A DNA stretch of 64,000 nt from Mycteria americana (taxonomy: Eukaryota > Chordata > Aves > Ciconiiformes > Ciconiidae), in the NCBI RefSeq assembly GCF_035582795.1, contig NC_134366.1, positions 174,410,362-174,474,361 on the forward strand. The letters run 5' to 3'. Position numbers and translations under genes: made by a program. Of this stretch, positions 24,001 to 33,251 are shown in pieces. Every line of letters begins with the position of its first letter. Positions within the stretch are counted from its first letter, which is position 1. The notes beneath the pieces are model-generated. The model was not told where the DNA came from, did not search any database, and saw nothing but the letters and a program-made list of their open reading frames with translations.

Positions 24001-26811
24001 GTATTTTTTCTTCCAGGAGTGACCCTGGCGCAGCTGGAAATCCCTGGGAGCCTGCTGGGGGTACCTGGCCGAAAATGCCCCCCTCCTGCTGAAGGCAGGC
24101 TGGCAGGGGTTGTTCCACCTCGGCGGTGCAGATGGCAGCGGCCGCGGTGCATCCCCGTGTGTGTTTTTATGGTCATTTATGAGACCTAAGGAGAAGAAGA
24201 CAGCATCTGTTAATCACCCGTCCCAGGGCAGTTTGACAGTATCACAGCGCTGGTTTTCCTCGCACTGCAATGAGGGCGATCGCTCCATGCAGGCTTGCAC
24301 AGGCCACATTTCAGATAACCGGTGCTGGAAGGAAAAACTTAAAACAAATATCTCCCTCAATCTTCATGAAAGTCAGTAACAAAAGCGATTTCGCAGGACA
24401 GCTCAATGCAGGTCTGAACCACAGACTCACCAACAGACCCTTAACACACTGCACTAGTGCTGTCAGCCACCTTTTGCTCCTTTATGCTCTTTTTTATGTG
24501 CAAAAAACAGATGCCTGAATTATTGTTTTTGGAGTCTAATCTAAAAAAAAAAAAGCTAATTTTATTTCCCAATATCTTTTCAGAGCAGTCTCTGAGGGTC
24601 TCCTCACGCACATAGCCCACCACAGCCAACACCAGCCCCAAACACAAAGCTTAGAATCATAGAATCGTTTAGGTTGGAAAAGACCCTTAACATTATCGAG
24701 TCCAACCGTTAACCTAACACTACCAAGTCCACCACTACACCATGTCCCTAAGCACCACATCTACACGTCTTTTAAATACCTCCAGGCACGGTGACTCCAC
24801 CACTTCCCTGGGCAGCCTGTTCCAATGCTTGACAGCCCTTTCCATGAAGAAATTTTTCCTAATATCCAATCTAAACCTCCCCGGTGCAACTTGAGGCTGT
24901 TTCCTCTTGTCCTATCGCTTGTTACTTGGGAGAAGAGACCAACCCCCACCTCTCTACAGCCTTCTTTCAGGCAGCTGTAGAGAGCGATGAGGTCTCCCCT
25001 CAGCCTCCTTTTCTCCAGGCTGAACAACCCCAGGTCCCTCAGCCGCTCCTCATCAGCCTTGTGCTCCAGACCCTTCACCAGCTTCGTAGTTCTTCTTCTT
25101 CAAAGCAGCAACGAGGAGGCTCCGAGGCCGCCCCAGCTTTGCTGTTGAGTCACTCCACGTCCCTCTGCCAAGCCACCACACCTCCCCAGTGCTTTGGTCT
25201 ACTAACAAAGTCGTTTGGATAATAGATACATGTCAACTACAGAATCACAGAATTGTAGAGGTTGGAAAAGACCTTTAAGATCATCGAGTCCAACCATAAA
25301 CCTAACACTGCCAAGCCCACCACTACACCATGTCCCTAAGCACCTCATCCAAACGTCCTTTAAATACCTCCAGGGATGGGGACTCAACCCCTTCCCTGGG
25401 CAGCCTGTTCCAACGCTTGACAGCCCTTTCAGTGAAGTAAAATTTCCTAATATCCAGTCTAAACCTCCCCTGGCGCAACTTGAGGCCGTTTCCTCTCGTC
25501 CTATCACTTGTTACCTGGGAGAAGAGACAATTAGGGAGGGTCTGCGCTTGTTAAGCCTCGGCATTTAGAAACCCCTTCCCATAAAAGGGATTATCAAAGG
25601 ATTTTTGAGCCTTATATTTTAGGCATGTGTCTTAAGAGGTTTTCCCACACGAGGGGTCACAGAGCTGCTGGAAGAGCAGCGTTAGCAGATTCTTCCTGGA
25701 GGAGGAGAGGACCACATTTTCCTTCCTCTCATCACACCTCCCCCACGTAGGAGCTCCTGGACAGAGGCAGATCCCCCGCAAGGCCCAAGCAGAGTTTACG
25801 GCTTTACTAACGAGGAAAATTTACCTTGGGCTCTATAAACAGAGCGAGCGAGTGCTAAGAAATAAGCGGTGATGCTCATCAGAGCTAGGAAAGGGTGCGT
25901 AAATACATCCCCCCAACACACACTCCTCCGCCATGCTGAGGGGTCAAGGGACAGAGGGCGAAGGGCACATCCTAACCCTGTGCCACCAGCCCTGGGGGCT
26001 GCAGGGCAGGGGACACCCCTTTCCCCTCAGCCAGGAGGGGAACAGGCCCTGCAGGGGCCAGCAGCGTGGGGTTCCCTCCCCCCCCCCCGTGGGGACCCCC
26101 AAACCCCCCGGCACTCTCCGGCCTCTGTTCCTTCCCTGCCTTGGCCCACCTGGGACTCCTGGGTCCCCACCACCTCCCCCACCCCTCGGGCCTTTTTCCC
26201 AGGCCTCAGCCCTCCCCCTCCCCAGCACTCTGGGATCGTTCCCCTCCCCCTTCCCCCCCCCCCCCCGGCGACTCCCGGGTCTCCCCTCCAAACCCGCCCC
26301 TCCCCCCCCAGACTCCAGGGTCCCCTTCACAGCTCGCCCCTCCCCCCAGGACTCCCAGGTGCCCCCTCACAACCCGTCCCTCCCCCCCGTCGACTCCCAG
26401 GTCCTCCCTCACAACCCACCCCTCCCCCTCCGGGGTCGCCTCACAACCCGCCCCTCCGCCCCCCCCCCGGACTCTGGGGTCTCCTCACAGCTCACCCCTC
26501 CCCCCCGCCGGACTCCCTGGTCCCCCCTCACAACCCGCCCCCCCCCCGCACCGGGGTCCCCTTCACAGCCTGCCCCTCCCCCTCAGGACGCCGGGATCCC
26601 CTCACAGCCAGCCCCGCCCCTCCCCCCCCGGACTCCCGGAGCTCCTCACAACCCGCCCCTCCCCCCCCGGACTCCGAGGTCCCCCCACAGCAGCCGCTCC
26701 CCCATTCCCCCCCCACCGGACCCCGGTCTCCCGGCCCGGTCCCGACCCCCCGGCCCGGCTGTTACCCTGCAGCAGGCGGATCTGCCGCCACAGCCGCTCC
26801 CTCTCCTCCAT
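20841..26811 (-). CDS. ZC3H3: ZC3H3, 5' part (coding exons 1-3; gene continues past the left edge)
   Basis: This is the N-terminal half of zinc finger CCCH-type protein 3 (Smicl), a nuclear protein tied to the cleavage/polyadenylation machinery and mRNA export. Three exons join in frame: 26766-26811 (46 nt), 22775-24185 (1411 nt) and 20841-21037 (197 nt), giving about 551 codons. All introns are GT-AG. Landmarks shared with the mammalian protein are the start [16 protein letters not shown], then [42 protein letters not shown] and [15 protein letters not shown]. The C-terminal CCCH fingers, which define the family, are not in the window, so at least the last 40% of the protein lies further left. 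The start codon is at 26811-26809, in a CpG-rich context. The exon 2 reading frame is intact and long, so this looks like a functional gene and not a pseudogene. Confidence 0.93.
21038..22774 (-). other. ZC3H3 intron 2
   Basis: GT-AG intron of 1737 bp between exons 2 and 3. I see no coding exon, no clear repeat and no structured RNA in it. The ORFs here have no recognisable protein similarity and run on both strands. Confidence 0.8.
22775..24185 (-). CDS. ZC3H3: ZC3H3 coding exon 2 (large exon)
   Basis: The acceptor is cttctccttag just above 24185 and the donor is GTAAGT from 22774. The reading frame is open for about 470 codons and begins [14 protein letters not shown]. It then gives [25 protein letters not shown], a Ser/Pro-rich low-complexity middle, [40 protein letters not shown] and [11 protein letters not shown]-like blocks near the end. 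These short motifs are the conserved islands of ZC3H3; the sequence between them diverges freely, as in mammals. The protein is predicted to be largely disordered and basic here. No domain with a known catalytic role is visible. Confidence 0.93.
24653..25090 (-). mobile_element. CR1 LINE 3' fragment in ZC3H3 intron 1
   Basis: This is a 5'-truncated CR1 of about 440 bp in antisense orientation. Its 3' end appears as 'agaatcatagaatcgttt' plus 'aggttggaaaagaccctt'. Further right, the antisense of the ORF2 C-terminus is seen ('ctccaggctgaacaacccca', 'cagccgctcctcatcag'). It is fairly well preserved, suggesting a bird-age insertion. Confidence 0.9.
25241..25528 (-). mobile_element. CR1 LINE 3' fragment, same subfamily, ZC3H3 intron 1
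   Basis: It starts 'agaatcacagaattgtagag' followed by 'gttggaaaagacctttaaga' and shares nearly the whole sequence and orientation of the copy at 24653-25090. It is shorter, ending within the 'ttgttacctgggagaagaga' block. It could be an independent insertion or a segmental copy of its neighbour; the different 5' break favours independent insertion. Confidence 0.9.
26060..26740. repeat. C-rich minisatellite, ~32-44 bp unit, ZC3H3 intron 1
   Basis: About ten imperfect units run from roughly 26286. Each reads 'cacaacccgcccctccccc', then a C-run, 'ggactcc', and '(c)ggtcccc'. The left flank (26060-26285) is C-rich without a clear unit. On the minus strand, which is the ZC3H3 sense strand, the array is a series of G-runs. 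Long proline-rich ORFs here are a by-product of the repeat. Confidence 0.85.
26766..26811 (-). CDS. ZC3H3: ZC3H3 coding exon 1
   Basis: Read on the minus strand this encodes [15 protein letters not shown] plus one base of the next codon, then a GTAACA donor at 26765. The amphipathic, charged start is nearly identical to the human N-terminus ([16 protein letters not shown]). The split glycine codon is completed by the first two bases of exon 2, which fixes the splice phase. Confidence 0.92.
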
Positions 26812-26990
26812 CCCCGCAGCGCTCCCGCACCGCCCCGCACCGCCGCGTCATCACTCAGCGCCGGCCGTTGGTCGGTCACGTGAGCAGCCGTCGTCACGTG
26901 GCGCCCGCAGCCGCGGCGGCCGTCGCTTGGCAACGGAGGCAGCCGCGGCCTGTGCGGCCCGGCGGGGCCCGGGCCTGTGCGGAGCCTGGG
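26812..26990 (-). promoter_or_regulatory. ZC3H3: ZC3H3 CpG-island promoter / 5'UTR
   Basis: This short, very CpG-rich interval lies directly upstream of the ZC3H3 start codon. It carries two CACGTG E-boxes, TCACGTGA at 26876-26883 and CACGTG at 26895-26900, the type bound by USF, MYC/MAX or TFE/MITF factors. A half X-box like element (CGTTGCCAAGC on the minus strand, about 26925-26935) and a GATGACGC CRE-like half site sit nearby. There is no TATA box. The promoter is boxed in by minisatellites on both sides. The transcription start is not determined. Confidence 0.6.
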
Positions 26991-28075
26991 TGACCCCATC
27001 CCCTGCCCCCAACCTGGGCTGTCCCAGCTGGCCCCAGCCCAGCCTGCTCTGGCTGTCCCCATCCCCTGTCCCCAGCCTGGGCTGTCCCGGCTGTCCCTTG
27101 TCCTTAGCCCAGCCTGGTCTGGCTGTCCCCGGACTCTGTCCCCAGCCTGGGCTATCCTAGCTGTCCCCTGTCCCCAGCCCAGCCTGGTCTGGCTGTCCCC
27201 AGACTCTGTCCCCAGCCTGGGCTATCCCAGCTGTCCCCTGTCCCCAGCTCAGCCTGGTCTGGCTGTCCCCAGCCCCTGTCCCCAGCCTGGGCTGTCCCGG
27301 TTGTCCCTTGTCCTTAGCCCAGCGTGGTCCGGCTGTCCCCAGACTCTGTCCTCAGCCCACCTCAGTCCTGCTGTCCCCATCCCCTGTCCCCAGCCTGGGC
27401 TATCCCAGCTGTCCCCTGTCCCCAGCCCAGCCTAGTCTGGCTGTCCCCAGCCCCTGTCCCCAGCCTGGGCTGTTCCAGCTGTCCCTATCCCCTGTCCCCA
27501 GCCCAGCATGGTCTGGCTGTCCCCAGCCCCTGTCCCCAGCCTGGGCTGTTCCAGCTGTCCCTATCCCCTGTCCCCAGCCCAGCATGGTCTGGCTGTCCCC
27601 ATCCCCTGTCCCCAGCCTGGGCTGTACCAGCTGCCCCTTGTCCTTAGCCCAGCGTGGTCCAGCTGTCCCCAGACTCTGTCCTTAGCCTGGGCTGTCCTGG
27701 CTGTCCCCTGTCCCCAGCCCAGCCTGGTCTGGCTGTCCCCATCCCCTGTCCCCCAACCTGGGCTGTCCCAGCTGTCCCCTGTCCCTTGCTCTCAGCCCAG
27801 CCTGGTCCGGCTGTCCCCAGACTCTGTCCTCAGCCTGGGCTGTCCCGGCTGTCCCCTGTCCCCAGCCCAGCCTGGTCTGGCTGTCCCCATCCCCTGTCCC
27901 AGTCTCAGCCTGGCCCAGCTGTCCCCATCCTCTGTCACCTGCCCAGCCTCATCCAGCCATCCCCTGTCTCCATCCCAGCCTTGCCCAGCTGTCCCTATCT
28001 CCTGTCCCCAGCCTGGGCTATCCCAGCTGTCCCCTGCCCAGCCTTATCCAGCCATCCCCTGTCCCCATCCCCTGT
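26990..28075. repeat. ~70-bp minisatellite upstream of ZC3H3
   Basis: About fourteen units of near 70 bp each contain 'cagcctgggctgtcccagct', 'gtcccctgtccccagcccag' and 'cctggtctggctgtcccc'. Starts of 'cctgggct' at about 27076, 27146, 27216 and 27286 show a strict 70-bp period. Later units vary by a few bases and decay after about 27900. The array begins just outside the ZC3H3 promoter. Its open frames are compositional and not genes. Confidence 0.92.
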
Positions 28076-30799
28076 CCCCTGCCCCGCCACCCCCCTTGCC
28101 CATCTCTGCCCTCTCCCATCACCAGCGTCAGCCCCCAGCCCACCACTGCCCCAGCCTGCGCTTGCAGGCACCAGGGGAAGGATTTCTTGGTGACACCATA
28201 GGACCATGGCATCCAGCAAGAAAACTTTAATTTCACACATCAGCCTTGCGAGTCCTTATTTCTCATACTTTGGCTGTAAATGTTTTGCAGGAGAACCAGT
28301 CCCGAAGCTGAGCTGCAAAGTTTACTTGTGCTACTGGAGAAAACCGTAGATGCTTCCTGCAAGAACAGGCAAGTTTGGTTCCTAATTTAAAGTCTTTGTC
28401 GTGCGTTAGATGTGCTGGCAAGGCTTCAGCAGCAGCAGAGCAAAATAGCTGCTGCAGTCGGGGTAATTTTGAGACATCGTCTGAGCATGGGAATTTGCAC
28501 CTTCTAATTAAGCAAGAAAAGGGGGTGAGCGGCTCTGCAAGTCGCATTTTGTAACACATTTCATCGGCAGCTGTCAGGACGGTTCCTGTTCCTCCCAGTT
28601 TCCTGATTCCTCCTAGAAACCAGGGGCAAATCCAGGAGCAGAAGGCAGTTTTCTTAGGTCTGATCCCAGTCCCTCTCCTCTAAAAAGACTTTCTTTGACC
28701 TGAACTGTACCCCCAGAGCACGTGTCCCATCCTGAAAGTCAGACAGCCCCGTGTTACCAGTATAAATCAGGAGGATCCACGAAGTGTGTCCATCCAGTCG
28801 AGAGCACAATCAGAGAACGTAATTTATATGGACATTATCCTTAAGGAGTTTGTTTTCTGAATAATTTCATTCGTCCGTAAGAGAATGAGACCCATAACTT
28901 TAAACAAAGCCATAACAGAACCTCAAGTCTGCAAAGGAGATAAAAAAACAGTCTAAAATTATTTTTTAAACAATTTGGGGGAAAAAAGCTGAGCCAAGTA
29001 GCTGTACCAGCACAACGCTATTTCCTTCTAAACACTCCCATGATGGGAACTTTATGAAAGCAACCGATCATCAACCTCAAATCGTTTAAAACAGAAGCTG
29101 TCCCTTGGGACATCTCGCTTCCCGTCGCAGTTAGGGAGCTCTGCCTGTCCCAGCTCTGATCAAATAGCGTCCCTGGGGCAAGCCCACGATTTGCCTGCTC
29201 GGAAAGGTGGATTTAGTAAATTATTTACAGTGTGTTTAGTGGCCTTTTAAAGCAATTCAGCAGTGGAATATGGGGAAGAACCAGCCCGTAGGAATAAACT
29301 ACTTTGTGTGGATGGTAGCAAAGGCTTCAAAATACAAAGCAGTTGGGGAGCTTCCTGGCCCTTATTAGCCTCCTCTGAAGGCCTAAGACTGCAAAAAAAA
29401 CCCCTGCAGCCTCTCTTCTTGCAAAGTCCTGCACGTATGGGAACAGGCCGGGGACCAGGCAGGCAGAGATGGCAGATCTTCTCCCTTTCAGGGGCCTCAG
29501 ATCAGCTTCAATCGATCGCAAAGCCCCACCCAGAGTTTCATAACCACTTTAAACTGGCAGAAATTGGCACTTCTGCCAAAAGAAGCCTCCTCCGCTCCCA
29601 GCTGCTCGTTCCCTCCCTTGTGCTGGCACAAGGATTCGAGTGGCTTGCATAAATGAGCTAGAACGGGCTGCTCTGAATTAAAATTAATTCAGCACACGCA
29701 GAGGAAAAGCTAATTTTTAACATAGGGAAGCCATGGATCCACCACTCCCACAAAACCCAACCTCAGGAAAGAGTGAGCTAAAAGCAGTGGGCCCTGTTTT
29801 GCCAATCTACACCAAAATATGTAACTAGAAAAAGCAAAGTATGGGGCAAGGCAGTGCTGGAGGGTCTCAGGCCACTTGGGATCCTCCTCAGATGCTCCTT
29901 GGGTGCTCCCCATAAGGAGAGTTTTGGTGGGGTGGGGGCATCCAGAGGAGCGGGGACACCGTTTTTTAAGTATGAACTGGATCTTCTCTAGGGAACGGCG
30001 AGGAGCACCCTGCCTCAGGGCATGCAGTACTTGCACATATCTCCCCCGAGATGCATGCGGAGGGCAAAGGAGAGAGAAGGATACTGCATCACTAAAATAA
30101 ACGCTTCTTTTCTTTTCAGCCCACCGTGAGGAAGCACTACCCATTCAGCTGCCTCATCACTCGATGCCCGTTACAAGCAACACATCTGAAAGCTACAAGA
30201 ATTCACGGCACTTGTTCTTTGTTCATAGCACTACGCTTGTATGACACTTGTTTGTAAGTCTAATTTAATTAAAAAAACAGTAAAAAGCAAGTGCAGGTTT
30301 CTGACGCTGCGCTGGCAGGGTGTCTGCGTGTGAGAAAACACCCCAGGGAGGGCAGCACATTTAAGAGAAATTAAATTGTCTCATTCAGCCCAGAATAAAC
30401 ATGGTGCTAATCCCTCTAATGGCCTTAAACATCACCCAAACTGCAGATCCAGTGACAAGCGGGCAATAGGACCCAATTAAGCTGCTCACACGTTTGAAAT
30501 CATGGCCTCATCAGCTTTGGTTTAGTCTGGAGTCTCTCGATGGCTTTCCATAAACTTGCTGAGACAAGCTAAAACACCAAACTTCGTTAAGCGCTGCACC
30601 AGCACATTGCAGAGACCTGATGACAAGGTGAGTGGGAGGCACTGGTGTTTCTGCCGTCTGCTCCCACGAGCGGGTTTACAAAGGCACAGGGATCTCCTAG
30701 GATCCCCGGATCCTCCTGATTTGCCTAAAACACCCTGCACTGCCTGGGATCCATTCGCAGGAGCATCATGTATAGGACAGCAGAGGGATTATTCTCTCT

Positions 30800-31130
30800 G
30801 GGGCACCTGTGAGTCTCAGCTGGAGCATTGCATCACGCTTTCCGGGAGACGCGTTAATAAAAATGTAGAAAAATTGGTGAGAATCCAAAAGGTAGGGAAA
30901 AATCAAAAGAGTAAAGGTTTTAACAACATCACCTATAAAGAAAAGCTGAAATAGGCTCAGGTTTTGATTAAAAAAAAAAGAAGGGAAATCATATTAGAAA
31001 TAGATATCTAATCAAGCGTGCTTGATGTTCACTGGCGGTAGTAAAGGAGGCATTAGCTTAATTTGCAGCAAAGGACATTCAAGTTACAGCTCAGGAAAAA
31101 TTTTCCAACTCTCCAGAGAAGAGGTTACCT
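30800..31130 (+). repeat. Ancient CR1/L3 LINE fragment
   Basis: The order 'gagtctcagctggagcattg', 'aaaaattggtgagaatccaa', 'aacatcacctataaagaaaa', 'gctgaaataggctcagg' and later 'gcttaatttgcagcaaa', 'ggaaaaattttccaact' follows the ORF2 C-terminus and 3'UTR of old L3/CR1 elements. It is heavily mutated, so it is a pre-avian or early avian copy. Confidence 0.6.
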
Positions 31131-31437
31131 GAGGAAGATGGGAAGCTCTAAGGTAAGTGTGTTCCTGGGGTGGTCGATACGTGCAGAACCCTGCTGAGGG
31201 CTCTGATTTAGGTGTCCTCCTCAGCTCGTTTTTGACCTCTGTTTTTACAGTCTTGTCAGCTCCGTGGCATCTTGCATCTGTAGTCCCAACGCCAGTGGTT
31301 GTGTCCTGCATCCTTTTGCTGAAGCATCGTGAAGAAAAGAGTCCTGAGCTGAGTTCCCAGTTCCCTCCTGCGCCAGCACCAGTGCTTGTACAGCCATGGC
31401 ATGGACTCATGGGATGTGATCTGGCTGCAGAACTTTT

Positions 31438-31552
31438 CCTTCTCCTTCTCCTTCTCCTTCTCCTTCTCCTTCTCCTTCTCCTTCTCCTTCTCCTTCTCCT
31501 TCTCCTTCTCCTTCTCCTTCTCCTTCTCCTTCTCCTTCTCCTTCTCCTTCTC
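31438..31552. repeat. (CTTCTC)n hexanucleotide microsatellite
   Basis: An almost uninterrupted run of about 19 copies of CTTCTC (GAGAAG on the other strand) covers about 115 bp. It creates fake Leu-, Ser-Phe- and Gly-Glu-repeat ORFs. The perfect purity suggests it is length-variable. Confidence 0.97.
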
Positions 31553-31954
31553 CTCCTTTCCCTTCTGGTTTAGTTTTCAGCTTGATCTGGTCTCTAATGA
31601 GATTCACCATGCCGTCTCAGGAGTGCAAACAATGGGACAGAGGTCCATGGGAGGAGAACAGCACGGGGAGCTCCATTCTAGGCAGTAGCATGGACGTGTA
31701 TTGCTGTAACTCGAGCACAAACCCATGCTGTTCTAGAATGCCCGCAGCTCTGAATCTGGCTGCTCACAAGATGAAAGCCCCTGATTTAGAAAGAAGACCT
31801 AAATCCAAGCTCCAGCTGCTGAGAAACCTCTGCTTCCTACTTGGACCAGTCTCATGGTTGTCCAGATGCCTGTTTCTGGGAAACGCGTTGCTTGGGTGGC
31901 AGGGGCTCACCCAGCTGGAGGAGCCAGTGGGAGCTGTGCAGACTTCCTAAGTGA

Positions 31955-31981
31955 CTTCCTCCTAAGTGACTTAGGAGGAAG
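31955..31981. repeat. Perfect 27-bp palindrome
   Basis: Thirteen-base arms (cttcctcctaagt / acttaggaggaag) are separated by one base. A partial direct copy ('cttcctaagtgac') lies just to the left. It has no neighbouring gene and no LINE context. Confidence 0.85.
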
Positions 31982-32493
31982 ACTAAGCATCTTCCTCCAT
32001 TTGCCGTGGAAGGAGACCAAGAGCCGATGCAAAGCTTCAGGAGGAGGCGTGACACAGGCCAAGCAGCAGACAGAGGAGATCATTTTAGTAGCAGCAGCAG
32101 CTTGCTGGCTAGACTCAAACAATACAAAGATAAAAAAAAGAAAAACAACAACAAAAAGGGGAGAAAATTGACCGTGGAGAGGATTGTAGGACAGGTTTCC
32201 ATTAGAGACGAGGAACAAGTAACACTATTTTACAAGACAGTGGTGAAAACTGATGTGCAATGGTGTGCACGATGCCACGGCTGCGTTAGATAAATAAATT
32301 CAGACTGGAAGAGGTGTAGGGAACGGTTGCTGAGAGACTCTGGGGAATGGAGAGCCTCTCAGTAGAGGTGCCCAAAACAGCTGAGTTTTCTTAGCCTTGC
32401 ACACCACGAGATGATACAGCTGCTCCCTGCAAACGTGTCAGAGGAAGAAGGCAATATTGCAGGAAAAGGAAGACCTATTCAAGGAAGAATCAA

Positions 32494-33251
32494 TGAATCA
32501 TAGAATGGTTTGGGTTGGAAGGGACCTTCAAAGGTCATCTAGTCCACCCCCCTGCAATGAGCAGGGACATCTCCCACCAGATCAGGTTGCTCAGAGCCCT
32601 GTCCAACCTGACCTTGAACACTTCCAGGGATGGAGCATCCACAACTTCTCCAGGCAACCTGGTCCAGTGTCTCACTATGCTCATCATAAAGAATTTCTTT
32701 CTTGTCTCAAATCTAAGCCTACCCTCTTTCAGTTTAAAACCGTTATCCCTTGTCCTGTCCCTACAGGCCCTGCTAAAAACTCTGTCCCCATCTTTCTTAT
32801 CAGCCCCCTTTAAGTACTGAAAGGCCACAAGAAGGTCTCCCCAGAGCCTTCTCCTCTCCAGGCTGAACAACCCCAGCTCTCTCAGCCTTCCTCCATAGCA
32901 GAGGGGTTCCAGCCCTCGGACCATTTCCGTGGCCTCCTCTGGACCCGCTCCAACAGGTCCATGTCTGTCTTGTGCTGGGGACCCCAGAGCTGGACGCAGT
33001 GCTCCAGGGGGGTCTCAGGACATGGGAGTAGAGGGGCAGAATCCCCTCCCTCGACCTGCTGGCCACACTGCTCTGGATGCAGCCCAGGATACAGTTGGCT
33101 TTTTGGGCTGTGAGTGCACACTGCCAGCTCACGTCCAGCTTTTCACCCACCAGTACCCCCAAGTCCTTCTCCTCAGGGCTGCTCTCCATCCATCCATCCC
33201 TCAATCTGTATGGATACTGGGGATTGCCCCGACCCAGGTGCAGGACCTTAC
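32494..33251 (-). mobile_element. CR1 LINE, ~760 bp, 5'-truncated
   Basis: It begins with the antisense 3' tail 'gaatcatagaatggtttggg', then 'ttggaagggaccttcaaagg' and 'tcatctagtccacc'. It runs through the antisense of the ORF2 C-terminus, which on the minus strand still reads [20 protein letters not shown] and LLERVQRR-like blocks. The break is at about 33251. It is frameshifted and inactive. Confidence 0.93.

Larger units (their letters stand above)
24186..26765 (-). other. ZC3H3 intron 1
   Basis: GT-AG intron of 2580 bp between the short first exon and exon 2. It contains two CR1 3' fragments in the same (minus) orientation at about 24653-25090 and 25241-25528. It also contains the C-rich minisatellite listed separately at about 26060-26740. 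The remainder (25530-26060) shows nothing recognisable. Confidence 0.8.

Noticed and set aside
25869-27160. Long proline-rich open frames (up to 374 codons) on the plus strand
   Set aside because: They run through the C-rich and 70-bp minisatellites in several frames at once; openness comes from base composition. No recognised protein or splice logic.
27508-28230. 240-codon Pro/Cys/Ser repeat frame
   Set aside because: Translation of the 70-bp minisatellite in multiple frames; not a gene.
31157-31610. Poly-Leu, Ser-Phe and Gly-Glu repeat frames
   Set aside because: They are the CTTCTC microsatellite read in three frames.
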